64,000 nt of DNA from Phymatolithon calcareum (GCA_977006965.1 OZ345362.1:434001-498000), one strand, 5' to 3'; counted from the stretch's first letter, positions 9,933-20,520 are shown. Program-made: numbers and translations. The notes: generated by a model from the letters alone, not told the origin.

Positions 9933-12061
9933 ATGGCTACAAGCACCTCCCCTTCTGTGCATGGCACTCCAAGTCGTGCGCCCCCTGTCGACAAAAAGCA
10001 TGCACAAGCCATTGCTAGGGACATGCTTGCGGGAAAAACAACGGGATTCCAACTTTTAAGTCATGCTTCTGTTATCGGTCAGTCCATCAATTCCCGTGTT
10101 CGGTCCTTAAAGTACTCAGGATGGATGCTATTGTGCTACTCGAACACTACTACGCATTGCGGGTACATTGTATGCAAATACTATGCCAACCATGTTTGTC
10201 CTGTCACTGCCGCAGTCAGAACATATAACCCAGTTTCTGGTGGCACTACCAACTACTCCCTTCACATGGAAAAGCATGAACCGAAAGACAAAAGTACCGG
10301 AAGCCTGATGTGGCGGCTTGACCAGAACATCAAGGCTATGCTTGCTAAAGCTGCGGCCGCTGCTGTGTACCAAAACTTCCAACCTATCAGCTGGACGTAC
10401 GCAAAGGCAGGAGTGGCTACATTTGCCGCGGCTATGTTTAAGGCCGGTCAAACAATGCCCACTGGACACATGCTCGATGTTGCAGATGCAATGCCATCGA
10501 CCACTGCTGTGAAGAACAGTCTGCTTAAAACTGCCGAAGAAAAGCGAAAATTTGATGCTACCGTCGGCATTCCTGAAGCGCTCAAAATAGGAGGCGGTAT
10601 GAGTTGTGATGGTCTCAAACAAGGAAACACGGGCGCAAAGAACTACGATCTTACTCTCCACTATTTCGACTTTGGTCCAAAAGATGCATTAACAGGCAAC
10701 CAAAATATTTTCTTGAAGATCAAGATTCTTTTTTTGACGGAGCATAATCTACACTTGGCGAGACCTGAGTGGCAATCAGGAAAACTTTGGAGACAGTGAT
10801 TCAACAACTGTATCATATGGACTTCGAAAGACTCACCAAAAAGTTCACATTTGTGACGGACTGTGCAGCTGTTTTGCCGAACGTGGTTGGAGCTTCTGTC
10901 TCGCAGTCAAAAGCTGCCCTCGACTTGAAATGGCTGGGATGCATCTGCCATCAACTCACAACGGTCATGCGAACAGCGTTCCACAAGACTAAGCTACTGC
11001 AGACGGGTGACCCGATTCTTGCTGAGGTATGGAAGAACATTGAGAGCTCAAAAACCTTGGTCCGCATTTTCAAGCAGTCGGACTCGAATCGGAAACTCCC
11101 ACCCGGGTGCGCGCTCATACAGGAGGTGGAGACTCGATGGTGTTCCCTTTTTTCTTCGCTGGAGCGAATTCAGAAATCTGCCCCGTACATTGACGCGATT
11201 GTTTCCGATGGTGAATCACTTCCTGCGAAGAAAGCCTGGCGTGGAGTAAGATGTACTACGGCTGGCGCAAAGACCTCTCTGCCTTACATTGACTCTGCTG
11301 TTTCTGCTTGCGAGCCATTGGTTATTGCGCTGCGATTGCTAGAGACGACGTCAAAGCCCACTATGCACAAAGCTCTCCCGATTCTGTTCTGGTGCAAGAA
11401 GACGCTTGCCGACAATGCTGCGGATCCGCGTGACACAATTCTCGCCTGTCTATCTTCCCGCGTTCTCGACCTCCTTTCTAGCGTCATCATCGTTCATGAC
11501 GCGTACATTGGTGCCCTTTTGTTGCATCCGCTACTCAAATCTTGCGCCTCTATCACAGACAATGAGCTGCGTGTTGAGTACATGGCGCGAGGTGACAAGT
11601 TCGTGCGAAATGCAGTTATGGAAATAGTACTTCCCCCCGATATCAGGCAATCGCCGATGCCTCAGATGTCCCCAGTGGCATTGTCTGATATTCCTGAACA
11701 GGGCGCCGATGAGAATCCCCCGACAAAAAAATTTCGATTGTCGAATTTATTTGACGACAGTAGCAGAAAAGTACCTGAGACAGATGAGTACACCCTCTAC
11801 AAGTGCGCGATTGTCTCAGGAACTGATGAGGCAATGATACGAAAAGACGAGGATATGGGAGTTGTTCAGTTTTGGCTCAGGAACAAGGCGAAATATCTTC
11901 GTTTGTCCAGATTCGCCCTCAGGCTCTTTGCAATTCCAGCTTCATCATGCACATCCGAGCGCAACTTTTCCGCCGTGAGCAGAACTCTTACAGACGATCG
12001 CGCGCGGCTTTCTGGAGAGATGCTAGACATCATTATGTATTTGCGCTCGTTCTTTTCTTGA
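9933..12061 (+). pseudogene. hAT-family transposase, near full length, one frameshift
   Basis: A transposase of the hAT (hobo/Ac/Tam3) superfamily, which cuts and pastes DNA between short terminal inverted repeats. The start ATG at 9933 has a good eukaryotic context (A at -3, G at +4). The N-terminal part (to 10799) holds a degenerate zinc-finger-like region ending NYSLHMEKH (BED-like, uncertain). The second frame (10769-12061) contains FVTDCAAVLPNV (catalytic-core V-x-D-N-A-x-N region), LGCICHQL (hAT C-x2-H), ETRWCSL (conserved TRW) and the dimerisation domain SSCTSERNFSAVSRTL ending at a TGA stop. The frames join between PEWQSGK and LETVIQQ near 10770, which requires a one-base shift. About 705 codons in total is normal for hAT. 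I could not find terminal inverted repeats or an 8-bp duplication. Confidence 0.85.
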
Positions 12062-12368
12062 AGGTTAGAATCGTTGTTTTACCTCTTTGTTCATTTCTCG
12101 ATAACTTTTTTTCGTCTGCATAGATTTGTTGAACGTAGTTTTATTCATTCCAGTCGTATGTGGAGTGGATCTTTCTAAAACGCCGCACAGCCCTGTGGGT
12201 ATTTTCCATTTACTTCTCGTCTTCCTCCCATCTGCTGACATCATGGATCAGCTAGCTCCTCCTTTGGTAATCTTGGTAAAAGCTTTCTTGATGATTAATA
12301 CTACAGTTTCTTGCTTCGGACTGCAGTAGAGTTTTCTCCGCTAAATTCTTGCGCATTTCGTTGTCCTC

Positions 12369-12877
12369 TTGTGGGTCGTTTACATCGTCATCAGGTGCAC
12401 GCGCTATCGAGAATTGAGCTTGACATTCGCCAATACGTGGACCTATGTGAAACCATCTTCGGTGGAGCCGTCGGAGAAATCGTTGGTGAAGGTCACTTCG
12501 ACGATTAAGCCGTTGCACCAGGAATGGAAATTGAGCGCGAGAACTAAGCTTATGTCATATGGAAAAGACGGCGTTGTGCTTGGAAAAGCCGGTCTGTTCC
12601 TTGCGGGCGAGTCGCCGGCTTATGTGGGACTGACCGCTTGATTGATGTGCCGCGCCTTGCTCATACAAAACTCTTCGCGAACGTCAACTATCGGAGCTCC
12701 AGGAGGCCGTATTCAACGCCGGTAGTCGCTAGCGTGGGTGTACAGCAAACCATTCCGCTGAAAAAGAGACTGGAGTTCACGTTCCGTTTGGGTTATTCCA
12801 CTAAAAACTCCATGCACCCATTCTTTTTACACCAATCCCGTACGGGACCTACTTCTAGATTGCGAGGCTTCATTTAA
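12369..12877 (+). pseudogene. Beta-strand-rich protein fragment, function unknown
   Basis: Two plus-strand frames join at about 12638. The first reads LTFANTWTYVKPSS and EWKLSARTKLMSYGKDG and ends GESPAYVGLTA with TGA. The second continues LAHTKLFANVNYRSSRR, VVASVGVQQTIPL and LEFTFRLGYSTKN. Alternating short polar/hydrophobic stretches ending in aromatics suggest an amphipathic beta-strand protein, perhaps an outer-membrane-type barrel, but I do not recognise the family. The composition looks like true protein and differs from the neighbouring random frames. It is either a decayed gene with a single frameshift or two exons of a spliced gene. Its position just downstream of the hAT transposase may be coincidence. 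Confidence 0.35.
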
Positions 12878-13198
12878 ATTATTTATTGGAAGAGAATCGT
12901 ACAAAGCGCTCATGGCTAAGCTCCTCAGCATTTTAAAGCGAAGGTGCTCGTCTCCATATCGAACCCCCTGCATGTATTTTTTGGATACAGAACAGCTGAA
13001 ATTAAATAAAAGTAGGCGCTGCAAGCACTGCAGAAGTGTCCGTACCGAACGTCTCCTGTTGCTCCGAGGAGGCAGTCCTAGCAGGAGAGAGCAGGACCCC
13101 GTCATGTTCCGCCTCGGACTGCCTATTTTTTGTCATTTCCCCAATAACAGGCGAGGCTGTTGCAGACGGTGGGCCGTACGACCTATTCGACGCATAAT

Positions 13199-14388
13199 TC
13201 AATTGCCCTGTGGCGTGTTTGGAGCGCAGTACCACACCGGTTGGTACTGCGCAAAGGGAGAAGCGCCATGGCTTGTTGCAGCTTCTTGCGCCTTGACCGT
13301 AACAGAATCGGAAATACTCTGAGCTGCGAGAGGATGATGTGAAACACCATACCCTTCAGGATGATACTTTACGGGGTGCTGATACACACCTCCGCCTCGC
13401 CCCGACTCTCTGTCCGATGCCTTTCCCCCAGGCAATGGCACCGGCACAGGCCATTTCTGCGCAGAAACGAATTGTGGTGGTATTTGAAGTGCCCCCTTCA
13501 CTTCCAATGCCTTACTTCTTGATATGTCATCACTGGCTCCAGGTCCCATTGCAGTTTGCCCTATCGCCCCTCGCATGTAGGATCCCGTTGCTTGTGTGAC
13601 AGGTGAATGTGGCATAGCACCAGAGTTATGGTGCACGGAAAATAAGCCCTGTGATGAAGGACCATCGGATGGAAATGCAGTAGAGTTAATGTCTGCAAGA
13701 TAGTTCCAGAAGAAGCCACCCTGAATTTCCTCCTGAAACCAGCTGTGTAGATGATCTTGTGGACGTTCTAGAAATGTCGACAGTGCTTGTAAACCCTGTT
13801 GTGTCGGAAACTACTTTGACATACAAAGAGCGCCACGCAGGGCCATGAGCTCCAGATGAGAAAATGGTGGATACACAGATGAGGCCGGTGTTGATATTGG
13901 AGGTATTTGACCGGGAAAATAGTCTTGGGATAGAATTACAGGCCTTGAGTCAGGTTTTGAGACAGCTTGCTTTTCTTGATCTGTAGGAGACCGAGCACCT
14001 GATGCGCCTCCTTTTTGTTGCGCAGAAGTTTGCAATGATCTATGGCGGCTATGCTTTCGCCGATGCTTGAACCAGAGCTTGATTTGCTTCGATGTAACGT
14101 TTGTCAGCTCAGCCTCCAATTGTGCGACGCGCTCGGCGGACGGATACGAATCTTCTTCGTAGGCTTCTGTGACGAGAAGTGAAAGTATAAACAAATGCCA
14201 GACAGGTGCGTTAGTTTGCAAAATCCTTTTCCTGGATTAGATCGCAATGCAGCTGGGACGTCTCAAAGATGACTCAAGAATCGCATTGCATTTCAGGCTC
14301 CATGAATGAGATGGACTGTTGTCTACTTACTTTGCAGCACTTGAAGTTAATGTTCCGTTCGACGGTCGGTGGGAGAGTTTGGATTCAT
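13199..14388 (-). pseudogene. Homeobox gene, two exons, decayed
   Basis: A homeodomain transcription-factor gene on the minus strand. Exon 1 (14388 to 14331) starts at ATG 14388 and reads TDRRTEH, then an in-frame TAA (14347-14349) exactly where homeodomains have Gln12, then LQVLQ. The exon ends at a perfect GTAAGT donor. A 164-bp intron (14330-14167) has a pyrimidine tract and CAG acceptor. Exon 2 restores frame as KAYEEDSYPSAERVAQLEAEL and ends helix 3 with KQIKLWFKHRRKHSR. Trp48, Phe49 and Arg53 are kept, but invariant Asn51 is His and one residue is added between helices 2 and 3. A TAG at 13811-13813 interrupts the frame, which then runs on open through a Pro/Gly/Ser-rich tail to TGA at 13199. 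The two stops and the lost Asn51 argue for a pseudogene. The non-TALE spacing resembles fungal and algal homeodomains. Confidence 0.75.
14167..14330 (-). other. Intron in homeobox gene
   Basis: Donor GTAAGT at 14330, acceptor TTCTCGTCACAG ending at 14167, phase 1. Splicing joins two halves of homeodomain helix 1, which is strong independent support. Confidence 0.75.
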
Positions 14389-14409
14389 GCCTTTCAAAGA
14401 GAAATTTCT

Positions 14410-14489
14410 TTTGGTTGATGAATAATGAGTGTACACTCATTATTCACCAACCAAATCCAGCGGATGTACACGTGTACATCCACTGGATT
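14410..14489. repeat. Two abutting near-perfect palindromes
   Basis: Palindrome 1 spans 14410-14455 (centre 14432/14433, one mismatch in 23 pairs). Palindrome 2 spans 14454-14489 (centre 14471/14472, one mismatch in 18 pairs). They share two bases and have no spacer loop, so each could extrude as a cruciform. They lie just 5' of homeobox exon 1. Confidence 0.85.
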
Positions 14490-15259
14490 GAATTTATGAC
14501 TCTTGGATTTGATGCGGATAATCAAATTGACTTCATTATTTCACTCATTTTATCGCGAAATAACTGGATGCTTGTTGATATAGGTTTCAGAACGACGAAT
14601 CCTGTCGGACTGGATACAGATTCAGCCTAGCTTATCGCTGTAGGGCTACCGGACTCAAAAGCATTAGATTCTTTCTCGAGCGGACGAAGAAAATTCTAAA
14701 TTTTAAATCGTCTACCCCGACAAACTGGATTGAATCGTACTCTTGGAGATCTCGCTAGTCCATTGGACATTTGTTGCGTGGCATTTGGCGTACTGGATTC
14801 ATCCGTCATCCGTCCAAATGAAACGTTGTTAGAGAGCTTACGTTTGCAAAAGATTATATGAATCTCATACCCTCAATTGAAAGAAAAGTGCCGCTCAATT
14901 GAGGGAAAGTTTCAATAAACTAGACACTAGGCTGACGGAGAAGAAAAATTCTTCGGCCAGATTGATTTGAATTTCGATGGATCTCGTCTGCGGAGTAAGT
15001 TGCAAGGCGTACTCAAACCTGCATTTCAAGAGGGTCCTGCAGATTGATCTGATCATTGTTGTATGTAGTCCGTTGGCGTAAATTCCAATATCTCGAAGAT
15101 CCAATATATTTCGCTTCGCTTACGAGATTCGTTTCAGAGTTCAGAGTTCAGGAACGCCCGTGTTGTCGATGGGGATATATGTTGCTATATTTTAAAATCA
15201 CCCAAGACCTTACTGTGAATAACGGGGAAGCTTCTCAATTAATTCTAACTTACGGCATT
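14490..15259. other. Non-coding; GGAT-rich words
   Basis: 14500-14830 contains repeated GGATTNAAT/ATCCGTC words also found beside the 9.2-9.7 kb dimer (for example TCATCCGTC in both). No frame of interest is seen. AT-rich CTCAATTGAGGG-like words near 14875-14910 resemble 7001-7025. Confidence 0.3.
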
Positions 15260-16150
15260 CTATTTTCCTGACATTTCCTTGATTTGACTTTCTCTCCATA
15301 TGAGAGTTCGAGTATGTCTTTTGCATTCATGTTCAGTCTCTTTACCCACCAACTTAGACCCGAGCATGCGTCGGAGCACAATAGGCTCAATTTCAGCACC
15401 GCATTCGAAATACACCTCGAGGATTGATTTCCTCCAGAACCGAGCTCTGTTAAAAATCAATCTTAGGCATCTTAGCCTTCTCGTCCTGTCCTATTAATGT
15501 AACACTCCTGGAAACTTCTTATGCTTGCTTATCGGGATTTTCAATGAGCGATTCGCATTTTTTGCCACACTTGGATTGCATTTTCAAATCGCCGTTTCTC
15601 CGACATCTTACCTTCTTCTGCTTGTTTCAAGGCTTTGCCGATGTTCTCCTCGTTTCTGAGATAGTTAATGTCCTTCGATACTTCTGCCATATCCTTTTGT
15701 CTTCCTCGGTGTTCTTCTACCTGTTCCACGTACGTTTTCCTTTTAAACAGACTTAAGCAAACCATTCCGCTTGGTGAGTCCTCCTCACCTTCGGACTCTC
15801 TAGCCGAAAGAACAGTCTCATTTGACTTTTTCGATGGTCCGCATATTTCTCGAAGACATACTTGTAAAATGACCTTCTGCTGCTTCAAATGCTGATAACA
15901 ACCCCTTCGTCAACGGAGTCGTATCACTTGCATACTCCTACTTGTGGAGAATCAACGATTTGAAAATCCTGATGCATATTTCATGGTGTTATCCACTGAC
16001 ATTAATGCCACTCTGCCTAAGTTTGTGGATGCATCCCACCGCATTCCGCACTCTCGACATTTCTGCATAGCCTGCATCTCCAGTGCTGTTCATAATAATG
16101 CCCACGTATAGTGTCTCCACGCTTGGTGTAGCTCTTTTCTTGCAAGCATA
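15260..16150 (-). pseudogene. LINE ORF2 C-terminal region, decayed
   Basis: Reading the minus strand from 16.0 kb: IRIFKSLILHK, then TAG (15938-15940, at the Trp of W-EYA), EYA, then a long charged segment. That segment includes SESEGEEDSPSG-like acidic residues and a coiled-coil-like stretch YLRNEENIGKALKQAEEGKM (15.69-15.57 kb). A further frame at 15460-15260 has LVGKETEHECKRHTRTL. The charged stretch is related to 2530-2826. Order and orientation fit the part of LINE ORF2 after the RT thumb. Multiple frameshifts are present. Confidence 0.5.
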
Positions 16151-16270
16151 CACTTTTGCTTAGTTAACCCCTTGTAATTAAGCATTTCGCTCGTTCCGGG
16201 TCATAGAATTTTCGTATGCCCACTCCGTGGCTATGTTCAGGAGCCTTCGTAACCCTTTTACATTCTTCGC

Positions 16271-16702
16271 CTTGCACTTGTGGTACAGTGTGTAAACTGC
16301 CTCCCGGGGGGTGCGCAATTTGCGAGCAAGAGAAAGTCCTGGATTCGAATCCGAAGATTCTGACGCGGGTTTTTTCTCCTAATTTCGCGCCACGGGGCGC
16401 TTCGGGAGTGGTTTTTCCGCATTGCGCAAGGGGTCCAAACTAATTACAGTGCATTACTGAAGAAGAGCAGATGGGGAGCTGTAAAGAAAAAGAGTCCAAC
16501 AATCTTATCGTCCACGTGGACTCGCGTAACGTGGAACCACTGCAGTTGCTTCGGGTGGAATCGTCTGATGACGTGCGGCAGGCTGAGGAAAAGCGTGTGA
16601 TCAATTACCTAGCAGGATAAGCGCCCTGCCGTAGACTAAGTAGAGGTAATAATGGAACAATGTCTTGCTAGCCCATTAGGGCAATAAAGCATTCATTCAT
16701 TC
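16271..16702 (+). repeat. SINE-like retroposon with tRNA-derived head, copy 1
   Basis: Near the 5' end, TGGTACAGTGTG (16281) and CTGCCTCC resemble a polymerase III A box and its downstream sequence. GGATTCGAATCC (16341-16352) is a good B box. The 3' end (about 16600-16700) is shared with the short insertion at 18424-18517 and ends CAATAAAGCATTCATTCATTC. The head matches 26775-26805 closely. A LINE tail mobilising a tRNA-type head is the usual SINE layout. Confidence 0.5.
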
Positions 16703-17118
16703 GTTTGCGGAAATAGCCTTTCTTCAACGATCACTGCACGAAAGACTTTGCAGCAATAACATCTTGACCCAATACGATTTCATATGCGAGGAAAAATGAA
16801 GAATGACAAAGCACTTCTTCAATTTTTGTGAGAGCGTAAATCGAACTCACATCCATTCCAATCGTAACCAAGCACTTGCTCGCCACGCCCACAAAATAAA
16901 CACTTAGAATCACTGTGGACCTTTTTTTCCAATTCCCATAATTTATTGAGGCCTACGATCTTTGACTTATCAAAATTTAGTAATCTTGCCAAACTCTTAC
17001 GATTTCGAAACAACCCGATACTTGAGAAAACAATACAACAGGGAATCTAGTGTCCCTTGGAGCGAAAATTTGATATGACAGGCGTGGTGCTGCATCAAGC
17101 TGTTTGCATGTCGTTTAG
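16703..17118. other. No gene recognised
   Basis: Short minus-strand frames only (16731-17013), including a CxxC without context. Nothing supported. Confidence 0.3.
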
Positions 17119-17120
17119 TA

Positions 17121-17890
17121 CAGGGTGGGTCGCTGAATAGTGCCGAATTTATTAGTGCTACATCCCTATTAGTGCTAACTCTTACGCGTTGGCACAGTTA
17201 TCATATGCTTCAGTTGCCCGCCGGTTTTCTCAGCTGGTGCCCATGATGACTAACAGAAAGGGCACACGAAAAGTCATGCTGTTTGCCGCTTGCGAAAAGC
17301 GCGAGTGTTAGCTCCATGAGAAACGCAATGCGTGACGAAGACAAAGAACTTGTGTTGGAGATGCTGGAAAAACTGCGCATTAATGTGAATGAAGATGATG
17401 CACTCATTTATGAAGTGGACAAGGATGTACGCGAGGATGGAAAACTGGCTGCAGATTGAGGACGATAACGAAGTTGCAAAAGCGCTGATCTCGAACATTG
17501 CGGACGAAATTAGCGAAACTGAGTTCAACAGTTTTCGTGTAGCTTCACCATATGATACTATGCCAAATGATACTGACGATGAAGACGAGGTTCAAGAAGA
17601 CAACGCTTTCTGATATCTATGCCCTGTTTCGCACTGTGCGAAATGCTGTATTCCTATGTAATCTGGCGGATGCAAGCAGCCACTTTCAACGCGCACTGAA
17701 CATCTTTCAGACGGCAAGACGTGATCAGAATCGCAGGGCACAGCGGCAGGTCCTCGTAACGGAGATGTTACAGAATTAAGCAAACGGCGTCTTATCTTTG
17801 GCACCCCATAGGTTTTGCATAGTGCCGTATCCCAATAGTGCGTGTGATATCAGTTCGGCACGCGGTAGCACTATTCGAAGACCGCCCCTG
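17121..17890 (+). mobile_element. pogo/Tigger-like (Tc1/mariner superfamily) DNA element, internally deleted
   Basis: The element is bounded by inverted ends CAGGGTGGGTCGCTGAATAG on the left and, in reverse complement, CAGGGGCGGTCTTCGAATAG on the right. Each end is followed by TGC and flanked by a TA duplication (17119-17120, 17891-17892). A 5'-CAGG start with TA target is diagnostic for pogo/Tc1-type elements. Inner subterminal GTGC(T/C)A/GGCAC words repeat on both sides. At 770 bp it is far shorter than an autonomous pogo (about 2 kb) and keeps only a C-terminal transposase remnant. Confidence 0.75.
17322..17779 (+). pseudogene. pogo/Tigger-type transposase C-terminal remnant
   Basis: Lies inside the 770-bp element. 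The first frame reads RDEDKELVLEMLEKLRINV; a second gives ISNIADEISETEFNSFRV with an acidic tail NDTDDEDEVQ; a third ends RALNIFQTARRDQNRRAQRQ with the stop at 17777-17779. Acidic helical stretches followed by a short R/Q-rich terminus resemble the non-catalytic C-terminus of pogo/Tigger transposases. No DDE catalytic residues or CENP-B DNA-binding domain remain. The family assignment rests mostly on the element ends. Confidence 0.45.
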
Positions 17891-17892
17891 TA

Positions 17893-18411
17893 TGTTAAAG
17901 GATTGCACTTCATCACTTATAATACCAGTCCGCTGCCTCAAATCTGTCGCCGCGCAGCGCATCGTGCGGCAATACCATGTTGTCAACTCCTGAGCTGCTA
18001 ATTCGAGTGTGCACATCTAGGAACTGTGCTCCAACACGACAGAATCCTTAGTCTGTTCAGCGTCTGCTCAGGGTCGGCTTAGCAATAGACATTAAAAGTT
18101 CTGGTTTGTGCAGACAAGAGGGTCGCTCTGCCTCTATTTTTCTGTAATATTGTCATACATTGGAGTACAAATATATCTACCGTTCAAAAGAAAGGAAGTG
18201 GTTTTCTGGTGAATATTGTGAACTTAGATGAATCTTAAAAATGTAAGAAAATCCCACTCCAAACGCCAAGACAAGAGAACGCTACCGCCGCCATTGTGCT
18301 TCAGGTCTACCGCGCACAGAGCCTTTGCTGTAACAGTTCCTTCAAAGTGTTCAAACCCACGTGCACAACATAGGTCATAGAACACTCAGATCAAACTAGA
18401 AAATTTTATCG
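17893..18411. other. No gene recognised
   Basis: Non-coding, with short overlapping frames only. Confidence 0.3.
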
Positions 18412-18423
18412 AAGATATCTAGA

Positions 18424-18517
18424 TTAGCTAGAGCGATAAGCGCCCTGCCGTAGACTAAGTAGAGGTAATAATAGAACCATCTCTTGCTAGCCTCTTAGGG
18501 GAGTAAAACATTCATTC
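18424..18517 (+). repeat. 5'-truncated retroposon insertion with 12-bp target duplication
   Basis: A 94-bp insertion is flanked by perfect AAGATATCTAGA copies (18412-18423 and 18518-18529). The inserted sequence matches the 3' end of the 16.3-16.7 kb element (GATAAGCGCCCTGCC...TTCATTC). Direct evidence of target-primed reverse transcription. Confidence 0.85.
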
Positions 18518-18708
18518 AAGATATCTAGACAAGCTTGGGAAGACATGAAATCGCTTTCTTATTCTGGCAGTTGACTAGGTGCTTGCCATTTCAGGCCGCC
18601 AAGTATACGTCACAAATCTGCAACTACGCGTGACAGAGTACAGTGGAAGCGCTAGGTCTTGGTATTGCGCCGTATCGTAGGGCACTTTTCCAAAGAATCA
18701 GTCAACCA

Positions 18709-20485
18709 TTAGAGACCCAGTATATCGCCATATCGCCTTTTCAAAGTTTCCGCAAGCGACTGCAGTTGCGTTAAGAGATTTAAAATAGAACTCCCCACAT
18801 CGCCTAATAGGGCATAGGAGTTACCGACAGTATTATTGGAGTCCGCAAAGCTTGAAGAACAGCTTGTTCTGCGTGAATACCCTCCTGCAAGCCGTGCATT
18901 TCGTCCAAATACCGTCCAAGAACATATCTTTCTAGTGACGCTGAGGCCCGGTTGTCTTTTTTCCCCCTCATAGTAAGGGCCACAGACGCAACTAGCAAGG
19001 CGAGCCTTCCAGTCATCGAAAAGAGCATGATGAAATGCCTGCACGTTTGGTTGAGTTTTGTTCGATCTCAAGATTTCGAGCTTCAACGGTTGATGCAACG
19101 ATTCGAACAGAAGCTCCGAAATGTGGAGGACATGTCCAAAGGGGGACAATGTTTTCGAAAAGCTCGATTATGTAAAGTGAGTTCGGCTTGCCCATTTCGC
19201 GTTTCGCAATATGGCAAGTTGTGATAAATAAAATTGCACGCTGTGAGCAACTGGTGAGCTTTCCTCTGCATCTTTGCGATATATGAATATCCACTTCTTT
19301 CCAGGAATGAACTATCTCTTTCGGCACTCTCCAATTTAGTCTTCGAGAACAAGTATTTCTCGGCAACATGCGTCGAAAATGCTGATTGAAGTCACACTGC
19401 TTCCATCAAGTCTTTCCGCGATTTTCGTTCCCGTAATCTTTTTCATCTGCGAGAACTATAGAAATAATTTCTTTAAAAGAGATGTACATTGTCGTAAACG
19501 TACCTGAAGATTGTGTAGCGTGGATAGTATGATTCTGAGCATACATGTCTGCCCACAATGATTAGCGCTCCCTCGGTAGGAGTGAAAAGGCAGTGATGAT
19601 CATGCTTTTCGCAATTCCGGAGAACAAATTATCTGGAGCGAGAAGCGTGGAGCGATATGCGTCAAATTGTGGATGTAATACCGTCTGTCGAGAGATTTCC
19701 TTCAAGAGCTCCTTATGTTCGACTGAATGCTTCAGAGCGGTACTCAAATACACAAGAGGTATTGGGGTTTCAGATCTATTCTCATTTGTTCTCATTCCTA
19801 GCATACCGAAATGTTCAGGACTGGCATCACTGCAGCTTAACGCATTTGATTTTACGTTAGAGTGGAACAGGGATGGACGAACACTGTTAAGCTCTGTGTC
19901 ATATACGTACTGGGTAGCAACTCCTGATACCATTTGCAATCGTCGAATGGAGCATAAATGGTACGGAGGAGAGGTATTATGCCCTCTTATTTCCAAAAAT
20001 TGCATGAACTCTAGGTTGTCCCCGATGAAAATCACAACATGAAGTAAAGCGACACTCTCTTGCAGTATCCATTAATGACCCTAATCCCTCTGTCGAACCT
20101 TTTACAATATCTGCAATGATTCTACGGAGAGCTTCGTGGGCTGAACTACCGGGTGGTGTAAGCGTTATGGGTCGCACTGCTTGCATAAATGAGCGGAACT
20201 CACAGGAAAGGTCCAGGTGAATTCCGGCAAATCCGTTTTTATCCTTATACTGAGAAAACACCTCAAAGCATTAAATGATGAACTGTCGACTATCTTCAAG
20301 AACTCCGTAGGCCGGCTTGCTTGTCGCCTAGTGTTCTGTCCAGTTTCGTGCTTTGCGCAAGCACTTTCAACCACAAAAAGTCTTGCTTCTCGAAAGCCGA
20401 GCTTTTCATTTCTTCCGGAAGGCCTCCATTGAATTGTTCTGTATGCAGTACATAACGCAAGAGGATGGAGAAATCTGTGTCTCAT
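18709..20485 (-). pseudogene. tnp2/Plavaka-like DNA transposase, decayed
   Basis: Minus-strand fragments in order. 20.26-20.03 kb: FAGIHLDLSCEFRSFM and SSAHEALRRIIADIVKG. 20.03-19.56 kb: FIGDNLEFMQFLEIRGHN then SPPYHLCSI, which resembles the GD-x-x-A/E...GHN...PCxxC block of transposase_21/tnp2-type enzymes; then LAPDNLFSGIAKSMI. 19.15-18.71 kb: GHVLHISELLFESLHQPLK then LEILRSN and DWKARLA, resembling the downstream E-x-x-HQ-x-LK...SN block. A likely 57-bp intron (19503-19447: CAG/GTACGT donor, TTCTCGCAG acceptor) lies between. At least two frameshifts (near 20035 and 19565) and stops exclude function. Family assignment is by motif order only; other large KDZ-like transposases are possible. 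Confidence 0.5.
19447..19503 (-). other. Putative 57-bp intron in transposase remnant
   Basis: Donor GTACGT after CAG, acceptor TATAGTTCTCGCAG before ATG. The short length fits compact introns. Not confirmed by protein alignment across the junction. Confidence 0.4.
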
Positions 20486-20520
20486 CCTCTCTTATGACGA
20501 TGTAAGAGAAGAAGACAGAC

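Noticed and set aside
13811-14349. Alternative genetic code with TAA/TAG read as Gln or TGA as Trp
   Set aside because: Attractive because stops sit at Gln and Trp sites, but TAG also sits at a Trp site (15938) and TAA at a Tyr site. The 430-codon hAT frame and the 336-codon OrsD frame use only CAA/CAG for Gln. Transition-driven decay explains it more simply.
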